Shown here: positions 1-7,657 of the stretch, in pieces | How the letters are laid out: each line of letters begins with the position of its first letter | How positions within the stretch are numbered: position 1 is the stretch's first letter | Assembly (NCBI RefSeq): GCF_017876755.1 | Contig: NZ_JAGIOO010000001.1 | Coordinates: forward strand, 1,674,001 to 1,738,000 | Direction: 5' to 3' | DNA from: Crossiella equi | GTDB taxonomy: Bacteria > Actinomycetota > Actinomycetes > Mycobacteriales > Pseudonocardiaceae | Length of the DNA: 64,000 bases | Made by a program: the position numbers and the translations under genes | Notes under the pieces: generated by a model | Databases searched by the model: none | What the model saw: only the letters and a program-made list of their open reading frames with translations | What the model was told of the DNA's origin: nothing

Positions 1-2
1 TG

Positions 3-1070
3 GTGGCCGCCGGGCGCAACCGCGCGATCGACCTGATCCGCCGCGACGTGAACTACCGCCGCAAGCTCGCCGAGATCGGCCGCGACCTGACCGAGGCCGT
101 GCCGGACCTGGCCGAGGCGGTCGGCGAGGACATCGAGGACGACCTGCTGCGGCTGGTGTTCACCGCCTGCCACCCGGTGCTGACCACCGAGTCGCGGGTG
201 GCGCTGACCCTGCGCATGCTCGGCGGCCTGACCACGCGGGAGATCGCCCGGGCGTTCCTGAGCACCGAACCGACCGTGGGACAGCGCATCTCGCGGGCGA
301 AGAAGACCCTCGCCGAGGCGAAGGTGCCGTTCGAGACCCCGCACGGCGCGGAGCGGGCGGCCCGCCTGCCGTCCGTGCTGGAGGTCATCTACCTGATCTT
401 CAACGAGGGCTACTCGGCGACCGCGGGCGAGGACTGGCTGCGGCCGGAGCTGTGCGCGGAGGCGATGCGGCTGGGCCGCGTGCTGGCCGGGCTGATGCCC
501 GAGGAGGCCGAGGTGCACGGCCTGGTGGCGCTGATGGAGCTCCAGGCCTCGCGCAACCGGGCCCGGGTGGCACCGGACGGCACGCCGGTGCTGCTGCTGG
601 ACCAGGACCGCTCGCGCTGGGACCGGCTGCTCATCACGCGTGGCCTGGCCGCGCTGGCGCGCGCGGAGGAGCTGGGCCGCACGCGCGGGCCGTACACCGT
701 GCAGGCCGAGATCGCGGCCTGCCACGCGCGGGCGCGCACGGCCGGGGAGACCGACTGGGTGCGCATCGCCGCGCAGTACCAGGCGCTGGCGCTGCTGGTG
801 CCCTCGCCCGTGGTCGAGCTCAACCGCGCGGTGGCGGTCGGCATGGCGTTCGGGCCGGAACCGGCACTCGATCTGGTGGAGCAGCTCAGCCAGGAACCGG
901 CGCTGCGGGGCTACCACCTGCTGCCCGCGGTAAAAGCCGACCTCCTGGGAAAACTGGGCCGCCCGCGCGAAGCGGTCGCCGAGTACGAACGGGCCGCAGG
1001 GCTGACCAGCAACGCTGTGCAACGGTCGCAGCTACTCGAAAGGGCGACTGAGCTGCGAAGATCGATTTGA
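3..1070 (+). CDS. ECF42-type RNA polymerase sigma factor (5' partial)
   Basis: C-terminal 355 residues of an extracytoplasmic-function sigma factor of the long ECF42 (SigJ-like, DUF6596) type. The reading frame is open to the window edge. The first visible residues (AAGRNRAIDLIRR) match the end of the sigma-2 helix region rather than a natural N-terminus, so the true start lies upstream. The sigma-4 HTH follows (SRVALTLRMLGGLTTREIAR, then PTVGQRISRAKK). After it comes a helical, TPR-like C-terminal extension typical of this family, with the signature VLEVIYLIFNEGY. Such sigma factors usually sit next to a YCII-related (DGPF) protein that would lie outside the window. The stop codon overlaps the -35 element of the next gene. 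Family call is confident; target genes are unknown. Confidence 0.9.
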   Translation: MAAGRNRAIDLIRRDVNYRRKLAEIGRDLTEAVPDLAEAVGEDIEDDLLRLVFTACHPVLTTESRVALTLRMLGGLTTREIARAFLSTEPTVGQRISRAKKTLAEAKVPFETPHGAERAARLPSVLEVIYLIFNEGYSATAGEDWLRPELCAEAMRLGRVLAGLMPEEAEVHGLVALMELQASRNRARVAPDGTPVLLLDQDRSRWDRLLITRGLAALARAEELGRTRGPYTVQAEIAACHARARTAGETDWVRIAAQYQALALLVPSPVVELNRAVAVGMAFGPEPALDLVEQLSQEPALRGYHLLPAVKADLLGKLGRPREAVAEYERAAGLTSNAVQRSQLLERATELRRSI

Positions 1071-1097
1071 CTCGCTTCATGAGTCCGAGGCTATATT
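1067..1097 (+). promoter_or_regulatory. promoter of the SRPBCC gene, leaderless
   Basis: TTGACT (1067-1072) and TATATT (1092-1097) are close to the -35 and -10 consensus, with a 19-bp spacer. The ATG of the next gene begins 7 nt after the -10 hexamer, which is where transcription should start. No Shine-Dalgarno lies at a normal distance, so the mRNA is probably leaderless. The -35 overlaps the sigma-factor stop codon, so the SRPBCC gene can be expressed separately from the sigma gene. Confidence 0.6.
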
Positions 1098-1103
1098 CCC
1101 TTC

Positions 1104-2069
1104 ATGGCAAACACAAGTGGATCTCTCGACACCGGCAGTCCCCGTCCCGTGCTCCGCTTCGAGCGGCACCTGAAGCACTCCCCGCGCAAGGTCTGGCGAG
1201 CGGTCACCGACCCGGCCCACCTCAAGCACTGGTTCCCCGCCGAGTTCCAGGCCGAGCAACGCATAGGCGCGCCCATCAGGTTCGTCTTCGCGGGCGACGC
1301 GGCCCCGCCGGGCACGGGCCGCGTCCTGGAGTACGACGCTCCCCGGGTGTTCGCCTTCACCTGGCAGGACGCGAACTCCACCGACGTCTCGGTGCTCCGC
1401 TTCGAGCTGGTCCCGAAACCCGACGGCTGCCTGCTGGTCTTCACCCACGCACTGGGCGGCCCGGGCGACCTGCTGGTCACCACGGCGCGCCACGCGGCGG
1501 GCTGGGACGGCTGCCTGGACGTCCTGGAGGGACTCTTAGCGGGCCACGAGCACACCCCCACGATGACGGAGTGGTTCCACCGGGCCGAGGCCTACGTCGC
1601 CCGCTTCGGCCTGGCCACGGGCGAGAGCACCCCCACCCCCGACGGCCACCTGGTCCGCCTGAAGCGCGACCTGGTCCAGCCCGCTGACGGGGTCTGGACC
1701 TTCCTCACCGCCGACACCCCACCGGCCTTGGGCACCCCTCCCCCGCTGCCCACCACCCACGGCTACCAGCCCGCGGGCCCGACCACCGCCCTGGAGGCAC
1801 CCCACCGGCTCACCTACCTCTGGCTGCACGAACAGGCCCCGGCGGGCGAGGTCCACTGGCACCTGACCCCCCAACCCTCCGGCTGCCTGCTCGAAGTCAC
1901 CCAAACCATCCCGAGGGCCCTGCCCCACCTGCGCGCCATCACCCTGGCCGCCTGGCAAACCCACCTGGAACTCCTCTTCGCCGCCCTGCACGGCGACATC
2001 CGCTGCCCGTGGCCCGCCGACCGAACGGAGGAACTGCGCAAGCACTACGCCAAGACCCTCCCCGGCTGA
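1104..2069 (+). CDS. SRPBCC / AHSA1-like protein with two lipid-binding-type domains
   Basis: A 321-residue protein made of two START/SRPBCC domains. Residues 15-160 begin LRFERHLKHSPRKVWRAVTD, the classic AHSA1 opening, and continue with HLKHWFPAEF and HTAL-type strands through ARHAAGWDGCLDVLEGLL. Residues 185-320 are a degenerate second copy ending in TLAAWQTHLELLFAALHG. AHSA1-like proteins form a hydrophobic cavity; bacterial members are often paired with ArsR or ECF regulators, and here the neighbour is an ECF42 sigma factor. Start chosen at ATG 1104 because a near-consensus -10 lies exactly 6 nt upstream. Ligand unknown. Third-position GC is high, like the neighbours. Confidence 0.85.
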   Translation: MANTSGSLDTGSPRPVLRFERHLKHSPRKVWRAVTDPAHLKHWFPAEFQAEQRIGAPIRFVFAGDAAPPGTGRVLEYDAPRVFAFTWQDANSTDVSVLRFELVPKPDGCLLVFTHALGGPGDLLVTTARHAAGWDGCLDVLEGLLAGHEHTPTMTEWFHRAEAYVARFGLATGESTPTPDGHLVRLKRDLVQPADGVWTFLTADTPPALGTPPPLPTTHGYQPAGPTTALEAPHRLTYLWLHEQAPAGEVHWHLTPQPSGCLLEVTQTIPRALPHLRAITLAAWQTHLELLFAALHGDIRCPWPADRTEELRKHYAKTLPG

Positions 2070-2154
2070 CCCACTCCACCGCACCCGGGCCCCGGGCCGC
2101 ACCACCACGCGGCATGCCTCCCCCGCCACGCACACACCCGGTTCGACCCCGCAT

Positions 2155-2334
2155 GCCCTCGCAGCCCTCGCAGCCCTCGCAGCCCTCGCAGCCCTCGCAG
2201 CCCTCGCAGCCCTCGCAGCCCTCGCAGCCCTCGCAGCCCTCGCAGCCCTCGCAGCCCTCGCAGCCCTCGCAGCCCTCGCAGCCCTCGCAGCCCTCGCAGC
2301 CCTCGCAGCCCTCGCAGCCCTCGCAGCCCTCGCA
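2155..2334. repeat. 20 perfect copies of a 9-bp unit (GCCCTCGCA)n
   Basis: Twenty uninterrupted, identical copies of GCCCTCGCA span exactly 180 bp. The last copy is followed by AGGATG. The absence of any substitution across 20 units points to recent expansion by slippage, making this a likely length-variable (VNTR) locus. It lies downstream of both flanking genes, so copy-number change would not alter a promoter or a recognised protein. Confidence 0.95.
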
Positions 2335-2421
2335 AGGATGACTGTCCACGCTGAGCCACCGCACCGTGCTCACCACCGGAACCGCGGCAACCTGCCCCGA
2401 CCCGCTGCTCCACGGCCTGCC

Positions 2422-2475
2422 GGGCCTACCGGGCCTACCGGGCCTACCGGGCCTACCGGGCCTACCGGGCCTACC
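2422..2475. repeat. 6 perfect copies of a 9-bp unit (GGGCCTACC)n
   Basis: Six identical copies of GGGCCTACC, preceded by a degenerate GGCCTGCC and followed by a partial GGGAT. Same unit length as the larger array 87 bp upstream but unrelated in sequence. The plus-strand reading (GPT)n looks collagen-like, but no supported start or conserved flank accompanies it. Confidence 0.95.
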
Positions 2476-2680
2476 GGGATGACCCTGAACCGCAATGGTG
2501 AGGCCGGACCCGGATCTGTCACGCAAACCGCCGATGGGGCATCCCCATGGGCGACCCCGCGACATTGCTCGCAGCGGCCGATCCCGGGCAGGCCGTTGGA
2601 ACCGCGCCGTTCTCGGGGCGGGAGCCGGACCCTCCAATGTCCACAGAGGACTGTCGTGGTGGGGTGGGTCTGGGCCGGGG

Positions 2681-3964
2681 TCAGCGGACTTCGGTGTCCT
2701 GGAGGACGCGGCCGTCGCAGGCGTGGATGAAGACCTGTTCCGGGCTGCCGTTCAGTGGGACCAGGCCCAGGGACCAGACCGGGGTCCACTGGTTGTTGAC
2801 CTGGCGGGCCACGAGTTCGCCGCGGGCGACCTGGCGGCCCGGGCGGGCGGTGGTGGCCGTGGTTTCGGCCTGGGACTGGGTGATCGTCACCGCGCACAGG
2901 GGCGGGGCGGGGATCTTGGCCGTGCTGAACTGGACCAGGGCGCCCTGCTTGTCCAGGAGGAGGTCCGCGCGCAGTGGGAGGAGGATGCCGTCGCGGTGTT
3001 GGCGCCAGCTCGCGGAGAAGTCTCCGGAGGGGGTGGGCTGGACGCGGAGTTCGGCGGCCAGGGCCCAGGGGAAGTGGGTGCGGGCCAGGAGGGTCGCGAT
3101 GTCCCTGGCCGCGGTGGCGTCCACCGGGTTCGGGGACGGGGCCAGCGGGGGCGTGAACTCGGCCGCCGTCACCTCGCCCGCGGGCCAGTCGAGGTAGACC
3201 GTGCCCCGAGAGGTCCCGCCGGAGGTCAGGGTGGCGATCAGCAGGGTCTTGTCCTCGACCGGGCGGACCTCGCGGAGCTGGTGCCCCGCCTCCGGGCCCA
3301 GGAAACGGCGGGCGGTGTCGCGGAGCAGGTCGTCCTGCTCCCGGCTCGCCGTGACCGGCTCCGGCACGGGCGTGTCCACGGCGGGGCGCACCAGCACCGC
3401 CGTCAGCGCCGTGCAGACCACCGCGACCGCCCCGGCCACCAACCAGGGCAGGCGGGGAAAGCGAGGCGGCGCGGCGCGGCGGAACCCGGTCGCGACCCCA
3501 CCGAGCACCGTGCCGACCAGGACCCCCAGGAGGTGGACCAGGAGATGGTCGGTGTCGCAGGCCTTGCCCAGGGCGGGAACCAGGGCGTGCCCGACCTCCA
3601 CGGCCACCGCCGCCACGGCCCCGGCGGCCAGGGTCAGCCACACCCGGCGGAACACCAGCACCGCGACCAAGCACACCGGCACGAACAACGCCAGGCCCAG
3701 GACCCCCGAGGTGGTGAGCACCGGCTCCGGGCCCGGCACCGCGACCCGGCACACCCCGAACGCCCCACCCCCACCCCGGGACGGCGTCAACGCGGTGGCG
3801 ACCACCAGCGCGCCGGACACCCCGAGCAGAACCACGGCCCACCCGCGCCCACGGCCACCCCGCCCGACCAACCACCCCACCAGCCCGGCCACCAGGACCA
3901 GGACGGCGAACACGGGCAGGGCGGCGGGCTGGTCACGCAGGAAGGCGGCGATCACACCAGGCAT
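2681..3964 (-). CDS. VanZ-like membrane protein with C-terminal extracytoplasmic domain
   Basis: 427 residues. The first half is strongly hydrophobic, with about five membrane segments (residues 15-35, 42-60, 85-105, 112-130, 145-165). It includes a VanZ-type segment with CDTDHLLVHLLGVLVGTVLGG near residues 136-156 and a further TM at about 180-200. The remaining ~220 residues, beginning near PVDTPVPEPVTASREQDD, form a soluble domain rich in beta-strand pattern with one late Cys (ACDGRVL). VanZ-like proteins are linked to teicoplanin resistance in some organisms, but most are of unknown function and I do not infer resistance here. ATG start with AGG about 10 nt upstream. The long soluble tail is not typical of plain VanZ proteins. 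Confidence 0.7.
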   Translation of the reverse strand: MPGVIAAFLRDQPAALPVFAVLVLVAGLVGWLVGRGGRGRGWAVVLLGVSGALVVATALTPSRGGGGAFGVCRVAVPGPEPVLTTSGVLGLALFVPVCLVAVLVFRRVWLTLAAGAVAAVAVEVGHALVPALGKACDTDHLLVHLLGVLVGTVLGGVATGFRRAAPPRFPRLPWLVAGAVAVVCTALTAVLVRPAVDTPVPEPVTASREQDDLLRDTARRFLGPEAGHQLREVRPVEDKTLLIATLTSGGTSRGTVYLDWPAGEVTAAEFTPPLAPSPNPVDATAARDIATLLARTHFPWALAAELRVQPTPSGDFSASWRQHRDGILLPLRADLLLDKQGALVQFSTAKIPAPPLCAVTITQSQAETTATTARPGRQVARGELVARQVNNQWTPVWSLGLVPLNGSPEQVFIHACDGRVLQDTEVR

Positions 3965-4216
3965 CCTGACACCTGCCCACGCGCACGCCCACCCGCCGCG
4001 CGGATCCCCAGACCCGGGACAGCCCTGAGGGCACCGGCGCGAGCGGCTCGGGGCCGGGCCAGGCGGGGCAGCGGAGCGAGGGCGGAACCGGGCCAGGGCG
4101 AATCAGGTCGGTGCTGAGGCGAGGCGGCGCCGGGCTGGGGCGATGCTGGACCGGGGCGGTGCCGGGCTGGGCGAGACCGGCGGCGGTGCTCGTGCCGGGG
4201 CAGGGGCCGGGCAACG
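3965..4216. other. GC-rich intergenic region, no gene seen
   Basis: Region upstream of the VanZ gene and downstream of the carboxypeptidase. It contains a near-perfect 15-bp direct repeat (CGGCGCCGGGCTGGG at 4125-4139 and CGGTGCCGGGCTGGG at 4157-4171, 32-bp period). No open frame with an SD or recognisable domain is present. The VanZ promoter should lie here, but no clear -10/-35 pair stands out. Confidence 0.5.
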
Positions 4217-4260
4217 GCCGTTTCCGCCGCGCCGCCCCTCGGCGGCGCGGCGGAAACGGC
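4217..4260 (-). terminator. perfect 20-bp stem terminator of the carboxypeptidase gene
   Basis: Arms 4217-4236 and 4241-4260 are perfectly complementary over 20 bp around a 4-nt loop (CCTC on the plus strand). The hairpin begins 8 nt beyond the minus-strand stop codon. There is no U-run, as is usual for actinomycete intrinsic terminators. Confidence 0.85.
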
Positions 4261-4268
4261 TCAGCGGG

Positions 4269-4994
4269 TCAGATGCCGCATTGTGAGGCCGACCAGAAGC
4301 GGCTGCCTCGGTGGTCCACGTGGGTGTGGTCGCCGTGGCCCGGGTAGCCCGGGCCCAGGATGCCGTTGAAGCCGTGGTTGCGGGCGGCCTGGGCCAGGCG
4401 GCACAGGGAGTGGGGGCCCGCGCCCAGGTCTACCGCGTCGCCGTAGAGGTGGCGGCTGTCCGTGGCGCCGCCGACGTTGGAGTTGCAGGTTCGGCTTCGG
4501 AAACCGCTGGTGACCCGGATGGGCTGGTCGCCCAGGGCGTGGCGGAGGGCCTGGAGCTTCCACATGGAGACCAGGGCGTTCGCCTTGGCCTGGGCCGCGG
4601 TGACGGCGCCGCCCGACCAGGTTGTGTTGCAGTCGTTGAGTTCTGGGTAGGCGAAGTTGACCGGGGTGCAGTCGTCGTCCTGGAGCGCGTAGAGCTTGGT
4701 GAAGGTCTGGGCGCCCGCGATGCCGTCCGCCGGGAGGCCGTAGGCCTGTTGGAAGCGGGTCACCGCCGCCTTGGTGGCCGGGCCGTAGTCGCCGTCCAGG
4801 CCCAGGACCGCGCCGGTGCCCGGGTAGCCCGAGACGCGGATCTGGAGCTGGCGGACGTCCTCGCCGGTGGCGCCCGGGGACAGGGTGCGGTTCCAGGTGT
4901 AGCAGCCGTCCGCCAGGGCGGCGCCGGGCAGGGCCACGGCGCCGCCGAGTAAGAGCGCTAGCACGGCCAGGATTCGGGTGAGCTGACGGAGCAC
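4269..4994 (-). CDS. secreted zinc D-Ala-D-Ala carboxypeptidase (peptidase M15A) with PG-binding domain
   Basis: 241 residues. Residues 1-29 are a Sec signal peptide (RQLTRILAVLALLLGGAVAL, cleavage near ALA-DG). Residues 40-100 are a PG_binding_1 domain (LSPGATGEDVRQLQIRVSGY, then LDGDYGPATKAAVTRFQQ). Residues 130-241 are a peptidase M15A domain resembling the Streptomyces albus G enzyme. Zinc ligands are visible in HLYGDAVDLG (His and Asp of HxxxxxxD) and in the late HTHVD. It should trim D-Ala from peptidoglycan stem peptides outside the cell. The GTG start at 4994 is preferred over an upstream extension because GGAGGA sits 6 nt before it and the signal peptide starts there. Followed by a strong terminator. 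Confidence 0.9.
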   Translation of the reverse strand: MLRQLTRILAVLALLLGGAVALPGAALADGCYTWNRTLSPGATGEDVRQLQIRVSGYPGTGAVLGLDGDYGPATKAAVTRFQQAYGLPADGIAGAQTFTKLYALQDDDCTPVNFAYPELNDCNTTWSGGAVTAAQAKANALVSMWKLQALRHALGDQPIRVTSGFRSRTCNSNVGGATDSRHLYGDAVDLGAGPHSLCRLAQAARNHGFNGILGPGYPGHGDHTHVDHRGSRFWSASQCGI

Positions 4995-5058
4995 AGGGAT
5001 TCCTCCGTGAACACAGGGGACAAGGCCGGGTGCAGTGTGCGCACCCGGCCCCGGCCGG

Positions 5059-6180
5059 TCAACGGATCCCCGACAACTCCCGCACTTCGTCAGTTGCCAA
5101 CCTTCGAACCACCTTGCGGCGCAGTGCCCTGGCGACGTAGTCCGCGTCCCAGCCCGCGCCGCCCAGGGAGCCCGTGTACAGCGCACGCTGGCCGAACAGG
5201 CCCACGTACCCCAGGCCCGGGTGGGTGGTGGACACACCCCACCACTGCCTCGGCCGCCCGGCCGGGTCCAGGGCGCCGATGGTGCGCAGGTACTCCCGGC
5301 CGGGGCGGAAACCGGTGGCCAGGATGACCGCGTCCACGTGCTCGCGGGTGCCGTCGCGCCAGGTCAGCGTGTCGCCGTCGGCGGCGGTGAACAGCGGGCG
5401 GGCGTCCGGGCGGCGTGCCTTCAACGCCTCCGATGCGCCGCCAACGTTGTCGAGCACGTACTGGGCCATCTCCCCCTTGCGGAAGAACAACGGGCCCAGG
5501 GGCAGTCTGCCGAGGGTGGCGAAGACGTCCCAGAAGTACTGGCGCTTGTCCTCCTGGCCCGGCTTGACCATGCGGTGGATGCGTGGCGGGCGGCGGCTGG
5601 CCAGCGTGGTCCGCGCGTGCCCGGCCAGCTCGACCGCGATCTGCACCCCCGAGTTGCCCGCGCCCACGACCACCACGCGCTGCCCGGCGAACTCCTCCGG
5701 CGCACGGTACTCGCAGGAGTGCAGGACCCGCCCGGTGAACGGGCCCAGCCCCAGGTCCGGGCGGTGCGGGGAGCTGAACTCGCCGGTGGCCGAGATGACG
5801 ACCGGGGCGCGGTCGACCGAGCCGTCGGCGCTGCGCACGACGAACCCGGCGGCCTCGCAGAGCACCGACTCGACCCGGGTGCGCGTGCGGATCTCGCAGT
5901 CCAGGGACGCCGCGTAGGCGCGCAGGTAGGCTACGACGTCGTCGCGGCTGGGGAAGCGGTCGGGGTGACCGGGGAACGGCAGTCCGGGCAGGCCGTTGAA
6001 GCGCACCGGGGTGAACAGCTTGAGGCTGTCGTAGTACTGGGGCCAGGAGCCGACCGGCTCCGCCCCCGCCTCCAGCACCACCGGCCGGAACCCCCGCGCG
6101 AGCAGTGCGCGCGCGGCGGCCAGGCCGGACTGTCCCCCTCCGATGACGACCGCCGGGATCTTTCGGGCGTAGCTCGCCAT
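5059..6180 (-). CDS. FAD-dependent NAD(P)-binding oxidoreductase (flavin monooxygenase-like)
   Basis: 373 residues with two Rossmann dinucleotide folds. The FAD motif is near the N-terminus (VVIGGGQSGLAAARALLARG, residues 11-30) and the NAD(P) motif at about residues 170-190 (VVVVGAGNSGVQIAVELAGH). The order and the ATGEFS and ATGFRPG segments match the CzcO/trimethylamine-monooxygenase-like (Baeyer-Villiger-related) class. Substrate unknown; the FxGxxxHxxx(F/W) fingerprint of BVMOs appears only in relaxed form (FTGRVLHSCEY). A perfect 21-bp inverted repeat lies just upstream of the ATG and overlaps a -10-like TACGGT placed 7 nt from the start, suggesting a leaderless, repressed promoter. Confidence 0.85.
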   Translation of the reverse strand: MASYARKIPAVVIGGGQSGLAAARALLARGFRPVVLEAGAEPVGSWPQYYDSLKLFTPVRFNGLPGLPFPGHPDRFPSRDDVVAYLRAYAASLDCEIRTRTRVESVLCEAAGFVVRSADGSVDRAPVVISATGEFSSPHRPDLGLGPFTGRVLHSCEYRAPEEFAGQRVVVVGAGNSGVQIAVELAGHARTTLASRRPPRIHRMVKPGQEDKRQYFWDVFATLGRLPLGPLFFRKGEMAQYVLDNVGGASEALKARRPDARPLFTAADGDTLTWRDGTREHVDAVILATGFRPGREYLRTIGALDPAGRPRQWWGVSTTHPGLGYVGLFGQRALYTGSLGGAGWDADYVARALRRKVVRRLATDEVRELSGIR

Positions 6181-6185
6181 GACCC

Positions 6186-6206
6186 CAACCGTACGCGCTA
6201 CGGTTG
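6186..6206 (-). promoter_or_regulatory. perfect inverted repeat, probable operator for the FAD oxidoreductase
   Basis: CAACCGTA-CGCGC-TACGGTTG: two 8-bp arms around a 5-bp centre, placed 5 nt upstream of the oxidoreductase ATG and containing the putative -10 (TACGGT on the minus strand). The arrangement is that of a repressor operator. No regulator gene is adjacent, so the cognate protein is unknown. Confidence 0.5.
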
Positions 6207-6231
6207 AGGCCTGGCGACCGGTTTACCCGAT

Positions 6232-7590
6232 TTACAGCGAGGCGATCAGGCGCTCCACGCGCTCGTCGACCGCCCGGAACGGATCCTTGCACAGCACGGT
6301 GCGCTGCGCCTGGTCGTTGAGCTTGAGGTGCACCCAGTCCACGGTGAAGTCCCGGCCCGCGGCCTGCGCGGCGGCGATGAAGTCACCGCGCAGCTTGGCC
6401 CGGGTGGACTGCGGCGGGCTGTCCTTGGCCGCCTCGATCTCGCCGTCATCGGTGACCCGGTGCACGAGGTCCTTGCGCTGCAACAGGTCGAAGATGCCCC
6501 GCCCGCGCCGGATGTCGTGGTAGGCCAGGTCGAGCTGGGCGATGCGCGGGCTGGACAGCTCCAGGTTGTGCTTGCTCTGGTAGCGCTCCAGCAGCCGGTG
6601 CTTGATGGCCCAGTCGATGTCACGGTCGATCTGGGAGAAGTCCTGGGCCTCCACCGCGTCCAGCGTGCGGCCCCACAGCTCCAGCACGCGGTTGGCGGTC
6701 GGGTCCGGCTGGCGCTGGCCGACGTGCTCGACCGCGCGCTGGTAGTACTCGCGCTGGATGTCCAGCGCCGAGGCCTCCCGGCCGCCCGCGAGCTTGACCA
6801 GGCGCCGCCCGGTCAGGTCGTGGCTGATCTCGCGGATCGCCCTTATCGGGTTGTCCAGGGTGAAGTCGCGGAACTGCACGCCCGCCTCGATCATCTCCAG
6901 CACGAGGTTCGCGCTGCCCACCTTGAGCAGCGTGGTCACCTCGGACATGTTGGAGTCGCCCACGATGACGTGCAGGCGCCGGTACCGCTCGGCGTCGGCG
7001 TGCGGCTCGTCGCGGGTGTTGATGATCGGCCGCGAGCGCGTGGTGGCGCTGGAGACGCCCTCCCAGATGTGCTCGGCGCGCTGGGACAGGCAGTACACCG
7101 CGCCGCGCGGGGTCTGCAGCACCTTGCCCGCACCGCAGATCAGCTGCCGCGTGACCAGGAACGGCAGCAGCACGTCGGCGATGCGGGAGAACTCCCCGGC
7201 CCGGGCGACCAGGTAGTTCTCGTGGCAGCCGTAGGAGTTGCCCGCCGAGTCGGTGTTGTTCTTGAACAGGAAGATGTCACCGCCGATGCCCTCATCGGCC
7301 AGCCTGCGCTCGGCGTCGACGAGCAGGTCCTCCAGGATCCGCTCGCCCGCCTTGTCGTGGGTCACCAGCTGGGTGAGGTCGTCGCACTCCGCCGTGGCGT
7401 ACTCCGGGTGCGAACCGACGTCTAGGTAGAGCCGGGAGCCGTTGCGCAGGAACACGTTGGACGACCGGCCCCAGGAGACCACCCGGCGGAACAGATACCG
7501 CGCCACCTCGTCCGGGGACAGCCGTCGCTGCCCGTGGAAGGTGCAGGTCACCCCGAATTCGGTCTCGATGCCGAAGATCCGCCGCTGCAT
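6232..7590 (-). CDS. pafA: Pup-protein ligase PafA
   Basis: 452 residues, the full length of the family. PafA is a glutamine-synthetase-fold enzyme that activates the C-terminal Glu of Pup with ATP and joins it to substrate lysines. The N-terminus [14 protein letters not shown] carries the nucleotide-binding Glu strand. The catalytic Asp is in [18 protein letters not shown] (Asp57), and [20 protein letters not shown] and [20 protein letters not shown] are family signatures. The start is a leaderless-type ATG: TACTGT lies exactly 6 nt upstream. Divergent from the PAP2/lipid-kinase gene. Unusually, it is separated from prcA by 17.6 kb of other genes, although the strand is the same as prcBA-pup-dop. 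Confidence 0.97.
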   Translation of the reverse strand: MQRRIFGIETEFGVTCTFHGQRRLSPDEVARYLFRRVVSWGRSSNVFLRNGSRLYLDVGSHPEYATAECDDLTQLVTHDKAGERILEDLLVDAERRLADEGIGGDIFLFKNNTDSAGNSYGCHENYLVARAGEFSRIADVLLPFLVTRQLICGAGKVLQTPRGAVYCLSQRAEHIWEGVSSATTRSRPIINTRDEPHADAERYRRLHVIVGDSNMSEVTTLLKVGSANLVLEMIEAGVQFRDFTLDNPIRAIREISHDLTGRRLVKLAGGREASALDIQREYYQRAVEHVGQRQPDPTANRVLELWGRTLDAVEAQDFSQIDRDIDWAIKHRLLERYQSKHNLELSSPRIAQLDLAYHDIRRGRGIFDLLQRKDLVHRVTDDGEIEAAKDSPPQSTRAKLRGDFIAAAQAAGRDFTVDWVHLKLNDQAQRTVLCKDPFRAVDERVERLIASL

Positions 7591-7657
7591 GTGTCCACAG
7601 TAGGCGCTCCCGGCGCGTCTGACCGGACTCCGTTCGGGCGCCAGTTAGCGTGTTGCT

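Larger units (their letters stand above)
2070..2680. other. gene-free convergent intergenic region with two 9-bp tandem arrays
   Basis: This 611-bp stretch lies between the 3' ends of the SRPBCC gene and the VanZ gene. It holds two unrelated 9-bp tandem arrays (2155-2334 and 2422-2475) separated by 87 bp of ordinary sequence. Because 9 is a multiple of three, every frame through the arrays stays open: QPS on the plus strand, CEG or GLR on the minus strand for the first array; GPT or VGP for the second. None of these frames has a convincing start, SD or non-repetitive domain, so I call no gene. Nothing else recognisable was seen in 2476-2680. Confidence 0.7.

Noticed and set aside
2155-2334. 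CRISPR array
   Set aside because: Units are 9 bp and contiguous, without spacers; no cas genes are present.
1939-2730. Open frames reading (QPS)n, (CEG)n, (GLR)n and (GPT)n across the tandem arrays, looking like collagen or repeat proteins
   Set aside because: Arrays of 9-bp units keep all frames open automatically. No supported start, SD, domain or signal sequence accompanies any of them.
2681-3964. Glycopeptide resistance by VanZ
   Set aside because: Only VanZ-type membrane segments are seen; no vanHAX genes are present and the large C-terminal domain differs from VanZ.
4269-5237. Longer carboxypeptidase starting at 5237
   Set aside because: The signal peptide begins at GTG 4994, which has GGAGGA at the right distance; the extension is low-complexity and lacks homology.
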